The translations under genes were made by a program, and so were the position numbers. This document shows, one piece after another, positions 63,820-64,000 of a stretch of 64,000 nucleotides of DNA. Location of the stretch: positions 504,374-568,373 of the forward strand of contig NC_020062.1 in NCBI RefSeq assembly GCF_000330885.1, written 5' to 3'. The stretch comes from Rhizobium tropici CIAT 899 (GTDB lineage: Bacteria > Pseudomonadota > Alphaproteobacteria > Rhizobiales > Rhizobiaceae). The notes under the pieces were generated by a model. The model was not told the origin of the DNA and ran no database searches. It was given only the letters and a program-made list of their open reading frames with translations. The first letter of the stretch is position 1, and every line of letters begins with the position of its first letter.

Positions 63820-64000
63820 TCAGCTTGCGCGGTATAGAAGATTGAGAGCTTGGCGTTCTTCCTCCGGCATGTCCCGGCTGAAAGAAGCAATGGCCGCTAA
63901 AGCGCCGAGCTGATGAAGGTTGGTGAAATCGACCGCGCCACCGCGATAAAGCTTGATAAGCTCCAGGGCAAAGGCCTCGCGATTGAAATCATTCAAATCG
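63820..64000 (-). CDS. Hypothetical protein, C-terminal fragment
   Basis: A minus-strand frame, open at the window edge, with sixty codons visible ending in MPEEERQALNLLYRAS and a TGA. It is helical and well-composed (NREAFALELIKLYRGGAVDFTNLHQLGALAAIASF), so likely real. The N-terminus lies beyond the window. Convergent with the 63272 gene. Confidence 0.55.
   Translation of the reverse strand, partial: DLNDFNREAFALELIKLYRGGAVDFTNLHQLGALAAIASFSRDMPEEERQALNLLYRAS

Overview
The window reads as chromosome (or chromid) sequence of an alphaproteobacterium of the Rhizobium/Agrobacterium group. The grounds are high-GC coding with GCC/GGC-rich codons, a RIME-like intergenic palindrome, a DUF1127 protein, a cspA-S21 cluster, a NasST-controlled nas operon and a complete phenylacetyl-CoA epoxidase cluster. 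I cannot name the species. No tRNA, rRNA, CRISPR array, prophage or insertion sequence was recognised.

Layout. 1-1931: end of a ferric-siderophore-type ABC importer (binding protein tail, FecCD permease, ATPase). 2026-3360: secreted YcbK/DUF882 murein peptidase. 3664-14533: MalT-type LuxR regulator, terminator, then a hyuB-hyuA hydantoinase/oxoprolinase pair run together with a PotABCD-like ABC importer and a 69-aa ORF. 14859-17017: orphan TadE/TadG pair. 17136-22239: aminotransferase and fused-E1/E2 branched-chain 2-oxoacid dehydrogenase operon, divergent from an Lrp-type regulator. 22310-34602: paa locus: paaX, paaABCDE, an extra PaaA/PaaC-like gene, paaZ, a thioesterase and paaY on plus; paaG-paaI-paaK and the TetR gene paaR on minus. 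Similar TetR-type 18-mers lie before both paaA and paaG. paaF, paaH and paaJ are absent here.

34891-46028 is accessory and gene-sparse: a MEKHLA/PAS protein, a DUF1127 protein, a NarL-type two-component system flanked by two secreted Gly/Asn-rich proteins, a DUF1236 protein, LysR/DUF3237, a cold-shock cluster with a 38-aa truncated S21-like gene read from TTG, a short CheW-like gene and a sterol-desaturase-family hydroxylase. 46165-51436: a MacAB/LolCDE-like ABC exporter with adaptor plus a membrane-anchored AraC regulator.

51563-62882 is a complete nitrate assimilation locus, all on minus: small membrane protein, nasT, nasS, then a sigma54-type promoter and a terminator-bearing leader, then nrtA-nrtB-nrtD-nirB-nirD-nasA. 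A RIME-like palindrome splits nirD from nasA. The logic follows the known NasS/NasT scheme: cytoplasmic NasS holds the ANTAR protein NasT, nitrate frees NasT, and NasT allows read-through of the leader terminator. The last 1 kb holds a hypothetical gene and a partial minus-strand gene.

The signals least explained by known families are the paired Gly/Asn-rich secreted proteins around the two-component system, the truncated S21 in the cold-shock cluster, the extra Paa ferritin-like subunit, and intercistronic hairpins placed directly after both substrate-binding-protein genes.
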